Positions 27,180 through 36,317 of a stretch of 60,195 nucleotides of DNA are shown here, piece after piece (position 1 is the first letter of the stretch; each line of letters begins with the position of its first letter). Position numbers and translations under genes: made by a program. Origin of the DNA: Bacteroidales bacterium (GTDB lineage Bacteria > Bacteroidota > Bacteroidia > Bacteroidales > VadinHA17). Where the stretch lies: NCBI GenBank assembly GCA_016928075.1, contig JAFGLJ010000037.1, positions 1 through 60,195 on the forward strand, written 5' to 3'. Under the pieces are notes generated by a model. The model made no database searches and was not told the DNA's origin. It saw only the letters and a list, made by a program, of their open reading frames with translations.

Positions 27180-29798
27180 TTATTCCTTTTCAGGCTGTTC
27201 CTTTTTTATATCCTTCTTTTTGAATAACCTGATTAAAGGTAGCTTTTTTTCGCCTGATTCACCTATTTCGGTCTTGATAGAATCAGTTTCCTCCCACACT
27301 ATTCTGAACCTGCGGGCTTCCTTTGTCTTTGTAACGGGCATCGAATCTCCGGCGTATAATCCGTATTCCTCTTGCAGAATGGATTTTATGGTTTGTTTTT
27401 CACGAATAAGGTCTTCCTTTATGCCTGCCCTCAGGGCCTCGCTGTCATGTGATACCATCGAACCGTTTTTATCTCCGTTGATCCTGAGGTATAGCGATGT
27501 GCGTCCAAGACCGTCGTCTTCAATAACACCGTATTCAGTGACCATAAGGTTTTTTTTCTTGCTGAGCAATTCAGATAATAATACTTTCACATGATATTCA
27601 TAGTTACCACTAAAGGCATGATTTCCTTCAAGGGATATGTTGAAAGCAGATGAGCTGATGTCCATCCATGGAATGGTTATCATTTCATTATTGATTATCA
27701 GCTCATTCTCCAGTTTTGAAAAATCAATTCTTTCAAGTTCTTCCATGTCTATAAACCGGGATAACTTATAAGCCGGTTCAAAATCAACAAGCTTGCCGTT
27801 CAGAATGGAGTATTCACCATTGAGCACCAGGTCTTCTTTACTGATTTTGAAATTTGTGTCTGCTCTGGCAGACATGCTTACATTACCTGTAATATTGCCT
27901 TCAAGATTTTCTGATTTTATATAATCCTGGCGGAAATCATTAAATACAGTAAATGCATTTTTTATATCTACATTTACAATATCGAACCGGCCTCTTATTG
28001 CATAAACGTTATCCCCGAAACCGGACACGACAGCATTACCTGACAATAAACCTCCCAGGCTGTTCATGCTGAAGGATGTAATATCCATTGATCCGGGCAT
28101 ATATGAAATATTTCCTTCAAAGAGTGAAGCCCTGAAATTACCTATTGTAATGCTGTCGCCAATAAGGCTCAACTTGAGTTTAAGCCTCGTGTCGCGTTTA
28201 CTGGCTGTACTTTTCTGACCTGTAAACGTTTCCCTGAATGCATTGATGTCAATCTTGTCGGACCATAATCCCGCAGTTACATCAAGCAGGTCATCCTCTT
28301 TTGAAAGCCATCTGTTAAAACCAGAGATCATACCTCTGAGAGCTATATTGTGATCATTAAGACTCATGCTCAGATCATCAAACCAGATATTATCGGCAAT
28401 CATAATGTTACCATGAATATCTTTTATATCACTCTCAAAACCGGGAATTCTCAGGTTTATGTCATTAAGACCCATATTTATTGAATAATGTAATCCATGA
28501 ATACCCTGGTCATGAGCCTTTGATTTAGACGGGACTGCTCCCCTTAACCTTGCATTTAACCTGATAGTGCCCTCAGAGGATTGCAATCCTTCAATGTTTA
28601 TCATTTCGGCGATCCGGGAAGATTGGAAAAATCCTGTAGCAATAATATCAATATCGGGATTTATTAAATTTCTCACCTGGAATGATCCTGAAATCCCCGT
28701 ACCACCTGTTTGAGCCGTAAAACTGTCAGCCCGGATTATAAAAGTTCTGTTGCTGTTGTTCAAGTCCATTTTGAGATCTGCTTTGGTACTGATATCATCA
28801 ATTTCGATATCAATCGATGGGATTTTCATACTCCCCTGGTTAATATCCAGGCTTGCGATCAATAACATGGGCGAGCTTTTATCATACTTGCCTTTAACAT
28901 CAATAGAACCTGATATCTGGCCGGTTATCCCATAATTATGCATGAAATTATTAAATCCTACGGGCAAGATTTCAGCCGCAGAAATTATAGATGTATTGTA
29001 GGTCTCCAGTGTTAATGATAATTGATGGGTCGGCTTTTCTATAATACCATCTCCCTCGAACTTAATATTATTAATATCTATGCTTGAACGAGCTATAAGT
29101 ATACTGTCTTTGGATATCTTAATCCCGGTGTTAATTCGTATCGGGTAAGTTCCACTCAAAAAATATTCAGAAGATGTTTTAAGATCGGATAAAATCATCC
29201 CGGTTTTCGTTTTTAAATCAGTGTACTTTTCCGATATAGTTAGTTTATTGGATGAATTATTGATTTCTCCGTTGATAAGAAAACCGGTTGCCGGATTACC
29301 GTAACTGAAACTTGAGTTGTTAATGTTTATATTATTGATGTTAAGATTTATAGCAGATGTGTCAGCCCTGGTTGCTGTTTTGAGTACGCTGGTATTTAGC
29401 TTCCCGGTTGACCCTTTACAGATATTGATTTTACCCCTGTCAATATCAATGCGGTCGATAGAATAATTTTTTTGTATAAGCTCGGTAATTTTAAGCGTAA
29501 GAACCATTTTACCGGCGAATAGCAAAGTATCAGGATAACCATATGAAGAATTTTCACCCTCAGTATCCGGTGATTTAATGTAAATATCGTTGAGTTCAAT
29601 TGAGGCTCTTGGAAAACGTCTAAGAAGTGAAAAATTCAGTTCACTGATCTGAATTGTTGTATTGAGATTTTTGTTCAGTTCCTTCACAAATAGCCCGGAT
29701 ATTTCTCTTTCGAAAATCAGGGAAAGAATATAAAGTATAAGTATGAATGTTATACTTATTAAAGCAAAATATTTGAATATTTTCAGAAGGATCTTCAT
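27180..29798 (-). CDS. AsmA-like outer-membrane biogenesis protein
   Basis: An 872-residue protein with one N-terminal membrane helix (about 8-27) and a long periplasmic beta-rich body. The N-terminus (INKLNTTIQISELNFSLLRRFPRASIELNDI as partial segments, about 43-75) and the C-terminal AsmA_2-type region (around 640-770, with SFDISLEGNHAF-like text) match AsmA/DUF748-like proteins. These long bridge-like proteins are linked to phospholipid transfer or outer-membrane integrity. The last 90 residues are charged and unrecognised. It sits between pepE (24 nt upstream) and the kinase (10 nt downstream), which might make the kinase an envelope sensor; that is inference. Confidence 0.82.
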   Translation of the reverse strand: MKILLKIFKYFALISITFILILYILSLIFEREISGLFVKELNKNLNTTIQISELNFSLLRRFPRASIELNDIYIKSPDTEGENSSYGYPDTLLFAGKMVLTLKITELIQKNYSIDRIDIDRGKINICKGSTGKLNTSVLKTATRADTSAINLNINNININNSSFSYGNPATGFLINGEINNSSNKLTISEKYTDLKTKTGMILSDLKTSSEYFLSGTYPIRINTGIKISKDSILIARSSIDINNIKFEGDGIIEKPTHQLSLTLETYNTSIISAAEILPVGFNNFMHNYGITGQISGSIDVKGKYDKSSPMLLIASLDINQGSMKIPSIDIEIDDISTKADLKMDLNNSNRTFIIRADSFTAQTGGTGISGSFQVRNLINPDIDIIATGFFQSSRIAEMINIEGLQSSEGTIRLNARLRGAVPSKSKAHDQGIHGLHYSINMGLNDINLRIPGFESDIKDIHGNIMIADNIWFDDLSMSLNDHNIALRGMISGFNRWLSKEDDLLDVTAGLWSDKIDINAFRETFTGQKSTASKRDTRLKLKLSLIGDSITIGNFRASLFEGNISYMPGSMDITSFSMNSLGGLLSGNAVVSGFGDNVYAIRGRFDIVNVDIKNAFTVFNDFRQDYIKSENLEGNITGNVSMSARADTNFKISKEDLVLNGEYSILNGKLVDFEPAYKLSRFIDMEELERIDFSKLENELIINNEMITIPWMDISSSAFNISLEGNHAFSGNYEYHVKVLLSELLSKKKNLMVTEYGVIEDDGLGRTSLYLRINGDKNGSMVSHDSEALRAGIKEDLIREKQTIKSILQEEYGLYAGDSMPVTKTKEARRFRIVWEETDSIKTEIGESGEKKLPLIRLFKKKDIKKEQPEKE

Positions 29799-29822
29799 TT
29801 ATTATCTCTGTGTTAACCTTGC

Positions 29823-30536
29823 TCATTTCTTACGCATGAGAAAACTCAAATCATCTTTGTCGGAAAATTCTGCCGGTTCCTCACCTTTCCTGAACAATCT
29901 TAATTTCCTGGGGCCTATCAGGCGAAGCTTTCCGTTTTCCAGGATGAGCATTGTTCCCTCCCTCAGCCCCGCAACATATATGCCGGGATTTACAACCAGG
30001 AATTCCTCTATCCTTTGTTGCCTTGTTTCACCGGCATGCCCTTCGGGGTTTGCATCAAGATAGTGGGGATTAATCTGGAAAGGAACAAGATTGAAAGCCT
30101 TGAATGAACCCGGTTCAAGTATTGGCATATCATTGGTAGTCCTGATTGTGGGACATGCCATATTCGACCCCGCACTCCATCCGATGTAAGGAGTTCCTTC
30201 AAGTACCTTCTTCCTGACAGGTTCAATAAGACCATTCTTATTAATCATTTTCAGCAGCTGCCAGGTATTACCTCCTCCGACAATTATTGCTTTTGCTTCT
30301 TCCACCGCCTTAACAGGATCAGGATAATTATGTATGGATTCGATATCGTGACCCACTTCCCTGAACCTGGTCCGCACTTTCTTTTCATAATCGCTGAACG
30401 AAAATGTAACGGCAGCATAAGGAATAAACAACGCTTTAACGGAATCCACACCAAGGAATCTGCCTATTTCTTTTTTGGGATAATCCAGGTATTCTTCACC
30501 TGCATTTGTTGAATTGCTTATTAGTAGTAATCTCAT
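29823..30536 (-). CDS. pepE: Dipeptidase E (Asp-dipeptidase)
   Basis: A 237-residue cytoplasmic serine peptidase of family S51 that releases N-terminal aspartate from dipeptides. Nucleophile Ser121 lies in GWSAGSN, preceded by VGGGNTWQLL (about 86-95); the catalytic His is in QINPHYLD (about 158), and NLVPF is the conserved strand before it. Length equals E. coli PepE. Start is the ATG 3 nt after the moeB-like stop, so the genes are coupled. It could alternatively act on isoaspartyl or cyanophycin-derived dipeptides, but the short length favours PepE. Confidence 0.95.
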   Translation of the reverse strand: MRLLLISNSTNAGEEYLDYPKKEIGRFLGVDSVKALFIPYAAVTFSFSDYEKKVRTRFREVGHDIESIHNYPDPVKAVEEAKAIIVGGGNTWQLLKMINKNGLIEPVRKKVLEGTPYIGWSAGSNMACPTIRTTNDMPILEPGSFKAFNLVPFQINPHYLDANPEGHAGETRQQRIEEFLVVNPGIYVAGLREGTMLILENGKLRLIGPRKLRLFRKGEEPAEFSDKDDLSFLMRKK

Positions 30537-30539
30537 TAA

Positions 30540-31319
30540 TTATTGTTTTAGTAACCCTATGTTTTCAATAACCTTGTTTTCAGGGTTAGATTTTACTTTA
30601 AATAAATAGTGTTTATTCGTTAATATATCGAATATTAACACTTCACCCGATAGGATTTTACCCATTTGAAGTATTATTTTAATTACTTCGTTTGCCATAT
30701 AGGTTCCCGTTATACCTGGGAGTACATTTATCATGCCAGTCTCTGAAGGATCAGGGTTCCGGAATTCTTTTTCGCTTTCCGGGTTAAAGCATCTGTATGT
30801 TGGTCCGTTATTGTAATTAAAGACAGCAACCTGACCTTCGAACTGGTAAATAGCCCCATGCACCATTGGTTTACCTGCAATAACACAGGCATCATTGATG
30901 GTGTACCTGCTTTCATAATTATCTGTAGCATCTACGATGATATCAAAGTCACTGACAGTTTTAAGCGCATTATCTTTTCCAAAACTGATATTTAGTATTT
31001 GAATGTTGACACGATTATTCAGTTGTTCAAGTCTCTGTTTCGAGATAATGGTTTTTAATTTGCCAATATCGTCAGCACGGTAAAGTATTTGTCGTGGCAG
31101 ATTGGTTTCACTGACCCGGTCAAAGTCCATCAGCCCGATGTTACCTACTCCGGCAGCAGTGAGGTATTGAAGCACTGGGCAACCCAATCCGCCGGCACCT
31201 ATAACAAGCACTGAAGCATTTTTGAGTTTCATCTGCCCTTCTTCTCCAATACCGGGCAATATTATGTGCTTGGTGTAACGCTTGAGTTCACTTTCTGAAA
31301 GCCGGCTGTTATTTGCCAT
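30540..31319 (-). CDS. ThiF/MoeB-like E1 adenylyltransferase lacking the zinc cysteines
   Basis: A 259-residue enzyme that adenylates the C-terminal glycine of a ubiquitin-like sulfur carrier (MoaD or ThiS). Motifs: GAGGLGCPVLQYL (ATP site, about 36-48), DFDRVSETNLPRQ (about 68-80), DATDNYESRY (Asp about 129-131). The MoeB Zn-binding Cys pairs are lost: YRCF keeps one Cys but the partner is Thr, and the C-terminal CxxC is absent. The region of the thioester Cys reads DPSETGMINVLPG. There is no rhodanese domain. First gene of the five-gene operon to 24728, with a strong promoter just upstream. No moaD/thiS gene is nearby, so the carrier is unknown. Confidence 0.9.
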   Translation of the reverse strand: MANNSRLSESELKRYTKHIILPGIGEEGQMKLKNASVLVIGAGGLGCPVLQYLTAAGVGNIGLMDFDRVSETNLPRQILYRADDIGKLKTIISKQRLEQLNNRVNIQILNISFGKDNALKTVSDFDIIVDATDNYESRYTINDACVIAGKPMVHGAIYQFEGQVAVFNYNNGPTYRCFNPESEKEFRNPDPSETGMINVLPGITGTYMANEVIKIILQMGKILSGEVLIFDILTNKHYLFKVKSNPENKVIENIGLLKQ

Positions 31320-31344
31320 TTATTTTCAATGTTGATAACACAGG

Positions 31345-31376
31345 CAAAGATAAATTGAGACCCTGAAATAGCCAAA
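31345..31376 (-). promoter_or_regulatory. Promoter for moeB-pepE-AsmA-kinase-U32 operon
   Basis: On the minus strand TTTG (31376-31373), a 20-nt gap, then TATCTTTG (31352-31345): a full match to the Bacteroidota housekeeping promoter. The predicted start of transcription gives a leader of about 20 nt. Confidence 0.65.
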
Positions 31377-31393
31377 TCTAAAGATATAATTGA

Positions 31394-31425
31394 AAATAGA
31401 GACGCCTGGCCAGGCGTCTCTATTT
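31394..31425. repeat. 32-nt perfect palindrome
   Basis: Left arm AAATAGAGACGCCTGG (31394-31409) is the exact reverse complement of the right arm 31410-31425, with no spacer. It lies between the terminator of the sigma/OMP operon and the promoter of the moeB operon, so it may be a second terminator, a protein-binding site or a mobile palindromic repeat. Confidence 0.85.
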
Positions 31426-31480
31426 GGTTCCACCATTGTATTAATTCATTACTCCATCAATCCGTCACTCCATTATTCCA

Positions 31481-31516
31481 ATAAGAAAAGGAGCTGCCCT
31501 TTAGGAGCAACCCCTT
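31481..31516 (-). terminator. Intrinsic terminator of sigma/anti-sigma/OMP operon
   Basis: The minus-strand RNA folds as GGGGUUGCUC - CUAAA - GGGCAGCUCC (10 bp including three G-U pairs, extended by A-U pairs) followed by UUUUCUUAUU. It lies about 100 nt beyond the stop of the beta-barrel gene. Confidence 0.65.
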
Positions 31517-31616
31517 CCCCATAAAGATATAGAGTTGTAAATCAGGGGTTTAATTACCTGGTGTTGATGCTGGTTTTGGGGAATCCCCCGTGTATATAAT
31601 CACTTACCTATGAGAA

Positions 31617-32573
31617 TCAGTCACCGAAAGTGAATGCGAATCCCAGTTGCACCGGGTACAGTTCGGGTCCTTTGTCCTCAATGAAAAGGCCGTTCATGTA
31701 GTAAGTGGCATAAATCTGGAATGATTCGTATCCCAGCCTTAGGGTTGGCCCGTACCTTAGTACCGAAAGGCTAAAATCATCATGTTCCTTAATCTTCTGT
31801 TTGCCGCCATCATAATAAACCATTTTGCTATGGGATCCAAGCTTCACTCCTCCTATGGCACCTGCAGCAATATTTACAGTGCGGCGGGCTTTAACAGGGA
31901 TCTGTGCTTCCAGCATTAGTGGCATTGTCAGGTAAATGGTTGAAAGTTTTGATTTTTCCAGTTCTATGCCCTCTTCAGGGTAATAAGGAATAATCACACT
32001 ATCTTCATCCTTTTCAATATTGTTATTACCTTCAAATTTATAATCGTTGAATTCGAATCCCAGTCCCGTTACTATACCAAAATGCCTTGACAGGCCAATG
32101 CCAAGCTGGGCAAAATTAATATTAATATTGAATGACTTGCCCGTATTGAGGTCCATGTAGCTGAGGTCAGAAGGCAGGCTCATGGTATAGTCAGATGTGA
32201 GGTAACTATTCAATCCTATCTCAAAGGCTGACCAGTGCGGGGTAAATCTCCTCCTGTCCTTTCTTCTTTGATCAGCCTCATCCAGATCCTGGTCGACATA
32301 TTCCTCTTCATATTTTCTCCAGTCCCACTTTGTACCCTCGGGTGTTTCAAGTATTTCTAGGCCATGCTTACCAATCCTGATCTTGACGTTTTCATCTGCT
32401 GCAGCTATTTCGAAGATGTTGCCTCCAATGGTAACATTAGTTTTGGTTTCATCCTCTGTTATTTTTATGACTTCGTTCTTGTTAAGTTTTATCTCAGTGG
32501 TATCCTGAGCTGAAGAATAAAGAGTATTAACAAATATGTAGGTTAAGGCTATTAAAAGAGCAATTTTTTTCAT
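31617..32573 (-). CDS. Outer-membrane beta-barrel protein
   Basis: About 318 residues from the ATG at 32573 (an in-frame TTG lies 6 nt upstream). A signal peptide (about 1-22, ending YSSAQ) is followed by a linker with an acidic/basic patch (EYVDQDLDEADQRRKDRRR, about 89-107) and then an eight-strand-like barrel of alternating hydrophobic strands ending in the C-terminal aromatic motif YPVQLGFAFTFGD. This fits the porin-like OMP_b-brl family. It is the third gene after an ECF sigma factor and its likely anti-sigma partner, separated by 67 nt, so it may be a target or sensor of that system. Substrate or ligand unknown. Confidence 0.78.
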   Translation of the reverse strand: MKKIALLIALTYIFVNTLYSSAQDTTEIKLNKNEVIKITEDETKTNVTIGGNIFEIAAADENVKIRIGKHGLEILETPEGTKWDWRKYEEEYVDQDLDEADQRRKDRRRFTPHWSAFEIGLNSYLTSDYTMSLPSDLSYMDLNTGKSFNININFAQLGIGLSRHFGIVTGLGFEFNDYKFEGNNNIEKDEDSVIIPYYPEEGIELEKSKLSTIYLTMPLMLEAQIPVKARRTVNIAAGAIGGVKLGSHSKMVYYDGGKQKIKEHDDFSLSVLRYGPTLRLGYESFQIYATYYMNGLFIEDKGPELYPVQLGFAFTFGD

Positions 32574-32639
32574 GATCAATTATATTTTTTGATTCGATTA
32601 TTATGATTTTCTGCTCTGACGAAAAGAGGCTACAGAAAG

Positions 32640-33722
32640 TTACAGGCCCTGGTCATTTTTCTTTAATCTGTGATCAAATTTTATAAGTTCGCTGGTAAAA
32701 CTGATATTCTCAAGCCGGCCTTCCTCATTCTTTATTGCATCAAGTTCCATATTCCAGCCAAGGAGCAGATTGGCACCCTTTATTCCTGCATCGGCTATTT
32801 CCCATGCTTTCAGGTTATCTATATCAGGGTCTTCATTATGTAGTATTTGTTTTCGGAACTGGTAAGCCAGGAATTCCCTGACTGACATATCTGTTTCATT
32901 AAGAATGTCATCAGGCAATGATACCTGGTAAGGCTCTATTTCTGCAAGCAAATATTGTGTTTGAGATTTATCGAGCCTTATATTTCCCTTTGCTGCAAGA
33001 GGGGGGATCTGTATTAAAGCCCTCTGTGGGACATCATGGGGCTCAGCCGTTATTATTTCCGTAGTGCGAACAGGTACGGTAATATTCAACTGTGTTTTAG
33101 GAGCAATGTGCCGGGGTAATTCATCTGTAAGATCGAGCAGGGGAACTTTCTCATCGTTTTTTTGTCCGGATTCTGTCAGAATACGGGTGTCTTCTGCCAG
33201 GTAATCATTTACAGGCTCTTTGCCCTTCGGGTTGAAAATAAAGAAAAGTCCTGTTATTATAGCTACGGATGCTGCAACTGACATCGAGTTTACAACTATT
33301 CTTATGTGTCTTCTTCTATCGGGTATTTTCAGTAAAGATAACTTATACGGGTAAGTTATATTTTCCGGCCTGAGTCTGATTTTTTCGTAAATATTGATGT
33401 ATTCACGAAAACGGGGATCTGTTTTTTTCAGTTCAGTGATTTCCTGTTTCTGTTTCTCGCTCAGGTCATTTTCACTGTGGGCAATTGCATAATGTTCCAC
33501 CTGTTCATTGGTTAACTCTTCAGGTGAACGCAGGAGGCCGGCATTATTGTAAGCAGCTTTATCATCGGGCCTGAGAACCAGCTCAGCATAATCTTCGAAT
33601 TCAGACATAATGTCTGGATTTCTACCCAGGAAATCCATAAGAACATCGGTCTGGAAATCGTCAAGCTGACCGTCGTAATAGTCAGTAATCCATATTTGAT
33701 AATTCTGCCTGTTAATAATCAT
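32640..33722 (-). CDS. Membrane anti-sigma-factor-like protein
   Basis: A 360-residue single-pass protein. The N-terminal cytoplasmic part (about 1-135) includes ITDYYDGQLDDFQTDVLMDF, which resembles the start of Bacteroidota anti-sigma factors but has no HxxxCxxC zinc motif. One membrane helix lies at about 142-162 (SVAASVAIITGLFFIF), and the rest (about 165-360) would be periplasmic. It begins 1 nt after the stop of the ECF sigma gene, the usual arrangement for a sigma/anti-sigma pair. The function is inferred from order and topology; no close family was recognised. Confidence 0.6.
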   Translation of the reverse strand: MIINRQNYQIWITDYYDGQLDDFQTDVLMDFLGRNPDIMSEFEDYAELVLRPDDKAAYNNAGLLRSPEELTNEQVEHYAIAHSENDLSEKQKQEITELKKTDPRFREYINIYEKIRLRPENITYPYKLSLLKIPDRRRHIRIVVNSMSVAASVAIITGLFFIFNPKGKEPVNDYLAEDTRILTESGQKNDEKVPLLDLTDELPRHIAPKTQLNITVPVRTTEIITAEPHDVPQRALIQIPPLAAKGNIRLDKSQTQYLLAEIEPYQVSLPDDILNETDMSVREFLAYQFRKQILHNEDPDIDNLKAWEIADAGIKGANLLLGWNMELDAIKNEEGRLENISFTSELIKFDHRLKKNDQGL

Positions 33723-33723
33723 C

Positions 33724-34203
33724 TCACACCACTATTTCAATTTTACCTATCATCTTTCGCATGGCCATTCTGGCCCTGTAAATATTTATCTTGACCTGCG
33801 CTTCAGATTGCCCTGTTATCTCACCTATTTCCCTGTAACTGTAACCTTCATAATCTCTCAGAAGGATTACTGAACGCCATGCTTCACTCAGGTTCCCGAG
33901 GCATTTGTGAAGTATTTCGTTGAGGTCTGTATAACCCTGTTCATAAATATCTTCACGAGGCGTATCGTCTGTAATAATCCTCTTTTCTTTCCTGACAATG
34001 TCTATCATTGCATTATGAGCCGTTGAAAAGAGCCATGCTTTTGCCTTGCTGAACTCTATTTCACCAACATTCATCCACAATTTTTCATAACAGTCCTGAA
34101 CAATATCCTTTGATCTTTCCTCTTCGCCCATACTTTTGAGGACAAATCTGTAGATGCGATCAGAGTATTCCTCCACTGCTTTATTGTATTCCTGTGGCGT
34201 CAT
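33724..34203 (-). CDS. ECF-type RNA polymerase sigma factor
   Basis: A 159-residue sigma-70 family factor of the extracytoplasmic-function type. Region 2 is at about 10-75 (DRIYRFVLKSMGEEERSKDIVQDCYEKLW, in parts, with the conserved D-I-V-Q-D core) and region 4 at about 100-150 (SEAWRSVILLRDYEGYSYREIGEI, then SEAQVKINIYRARMAMRK). It is translationally adjacent to the anti-sigma-like gene and followed by an outer-membrane protein gene. It is transcribed in the same direction as, and 99 nt downstream of, the carbohydrate-active gene cluster; a regulatory link to that cluster is possible but not shown. Confidence 0.95.
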   Translation of the reverse strand: MTPQEYNKAVEEYSDRIYRFVLKSMGEEERSKDIVQDCYEKLWMNVGEIEFSKAKAWLFSTAHNAMIDIVRKEKRIITDDTPREDIYEQGYTDLNEILHKCLGNLSEAWRSVILLRDYEGYSYREIGEITGQSEAQVKINIYRARMAMRKMIGKIEIVV

Positions 34204-34302
34204 AGTTAGTTTTCGTTCTAATGACGTATAAAGTTATAAAAAGTTACATCAAGGAATAAAGGTTGATGTACTTAATTATGTAATACTCACTGGTCGGATT
34301 GT

Positions 34303-36270
34303 TTATCTTATAAGCCATGGTGCGGAAAAATCCTCAGGGAATTTTTTAGCAACTGGTGTTGAAGGCCTGAATGAAATATCCATTTGCTCTGCTCTGCCTT
34401 CAATCAGACTATACAATAGTGATGTGTATGGTTCAAAACGGAGGTCAAGGTAATATTTGTTGTTCCCGTAGTTCACCCTGACTGTCATCGCCGTTGTATC
34501 TTCAGAAAATGACTGACCGTAGCTAACGGGGAATTTTATATTCTCCGATGCTGGATTGGCAAAGAATATTATTAGCCCATCAGCTGTTTCCCTTGCCCTG
34601 TAAGGTGGCACATCCGGCCCTGCTACCAGTGGCACCCTGTGAGGCCTGAATTCCCTGTACACATTAGCCAGACCGGTAAGTTCGTTTATCAGCCTGTCCC
34701 AGCCGGAATGTTTGATCGTTCCGGCCTCATGTGGAATCTGTTTCATTGTTACTGGTAACCCTTTTTTCGCCAGGTCGGTGATTATCACCAGGCTTTCATA
34801 ATCAAGGAAAGCCGCATCGACATAGAGGTAGTTAAAAACTGCATCTCCCACCCTGAGTTCGTTATTTTCGTAAATTGCTTCTTCAAGGAACTCCTTATTA
34901 ATCCATGCCGGATGGTGACCTTTCAGAGCTTCCGGGAAATAGATATAACGCATCTCGTAGTAGCTCCATGCCCATATGAACTGCTTCTCAGCCGGCATTA
35001 TACCTTTTATCCAGGCATCTTCCGTTGGCAGGTATACGGCCACGTCAGTATAGGGCTTGCCCTTTTTCATGAACCCGGAAACCTTTTCAAGGTAGTCATT
35101 GAATGCTGGCAATTCCCCTGCAAGGGCCCCGCTGTCTCCGAGGTGGACACTTGCATAGAAATTAACACTGTCACAGCCTTCAGGGTTATGTGCTTTCCCG
35201 TGCCATATCAGGTGATTTATACCATTTGCAAAAAGCGCATCGGCAACCATTTTCAGGTCGGCGGTCTGTTCCTCCCTGATGTAGTTACGGGGCCAGCCGT
35301 AAAGGCATGTGAAGGACTCGGCGCTGATAACGTTTTTACCTCCAAGTATTGCTGCTGAAGCAGGGATACTATTAAATTCAGGCTCGTAGAGCATTGCTTC
35401 TCCCTCGGGTATGTCCATCCGGGCATAGGCGGAGATAATATCACATGGAGCACCGGAACACTGTCCCCGTGAAAAAATTCCATTTTCATTTAGTATATGA
35501 TCAAAATTCTCGTAAAAGGAAATCACCCTGCCCGATATCAACTTCATATAATCATAAAGATGATCTTCATAACCTGGCAGGTAAAGCGAATCCATCAAAG
35601 GTGAAATATCATAACCGTACTCATTAATAAAATCTTCATTAAGCCCATTATACCAGAGGCCTTTTGTCTCCACTTCCCAGCTGTCAATGAAATATGACTG
35701 TGGCAGTCTGGTCTCCGGATGAGGGTATGAATCGAGCATCCTGTTGAAATATTTCATATAATTTGCCGGAAGCAGGTGGTCTACCACATAACCTGTATCA
35801 GGGTATTCCCATGACCTGGTTATTTGCTGGCGCTGTTCCTGTCCGAAAACCTGTGATGCTTCATCATAATTAACATATGAATCGCCAAAGGGCCAAAGGG
35901 TTCCCATGGTCAGATCACAGGCAAGGCCAATGCTGTCGGCATACATTATTGCGTAATTAACTGCTTCCTGCCATTCGGGGCTGAGCCAGTCATATCTCGG
36001 GATATACTGCCGGTCAAGTGATTGATCCATTGCATTAAGAGGGTATACCCAGGCAAGTTCAACACCACCGAAACCATTATCTTTGAGCCAGTTGAGATTA
36101 TATCTGACATCCTCCTTCTTTATTTCCGATGCAAACCACCAGTAACGGGCATAGGGTTTATGGATTTGCTCCATGGAAGTCCCGCAGACGGACTGTGTGT
36201 TGTCCCTGTTTTGTACCTGTGAACATGACATCACAATGAATACAAGAATTAAATTGATGAGGTTCTTCAT
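34303..36270 (-). CDS. Secreted glycoside hydrolase, GH106-like
   Basis: A 655-residue lipoprotein (signal ending VMSC, Cys at 16). After it, ARYWWFASEIKKEDVRYNL and GFGGVELAWVYPLN (about 41-82) resemble the start of GH106-type alpha-L-rhamnosidases and related (beta/alpha)8 hydrolases, as do DLTMGTLWPFG (about 118-128) and the mid-domain DSWEVETKGLWYNGLNEDF. It is shorter than typical GH106 proteins (about 800 or more residues), so the C-terminal accessory domains may be missing or it may belong to a neighbouring family. It likely cleaves a plant or algal side-chain sugar outside the cell. First-transcribed order is DUF4838 - GH43 - this gene; 47 nt separate it from GH43. Confidence 0.6.
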   Translation of the reverse strand: MKNLINLILVFIVMSCSQVQNRDNTQSVCGTSMEQIHKPYARYWWFASEIKKEDVRYNLNWLKDNGFGGVELAWVYPLNAMDQSLDRQYIPRYDWLSPEWQEAVNYAIMYADSIGLACDLTMGTLWPFGDSYVNYDEASQVFGQEQRQQITRSWEYPDTGYVVDHLLPANYMKYFNRMLDSYPHPETRLPQSYFIDSWEVETKGLWYNGLNEDFINEYGYDISPLMDSLYLPGYEDHLYDYMKLISGRVISFYENFDHILNENGIFSRGQCSGAPCDIISAYARMDIPEGEAMLYEPEFNSIPASAAILGGKNVISAESFTCLYGWPRNYIREEQTADLKMVADALFANGINHLIWHGKAHNPEGCDSVNFYASVHLGDSGALAGELPAFNDYLEKVSGFMKKGKPYTDVAVYLPTEDAWIKGIMPAEKQFIWAWSYYEMRYIYFPEALKGHHPAWINKEFLEEAIYENNELRVGDAVFNYLYVDAAFLDYESLVIITDLAKKGLPVTMKQIPHEAGTIKHSGWDRLINELTGLANVYREFRPHRVPLVAGPDVPPYRARETADGLIIFFANPASENIKFPVSYGQSFSEDTTAMTVRVNYGNNKYYLDLRFEPYTSLLYSLIEGRAEQMDISFRPSTPVAKKFPEDFSAPWLIR

Positions 36271-36317
36271 AAGATAAAAGATAAAAGTATAAAGATAAAA
36301 TTATGGAGCCTCAGCCT

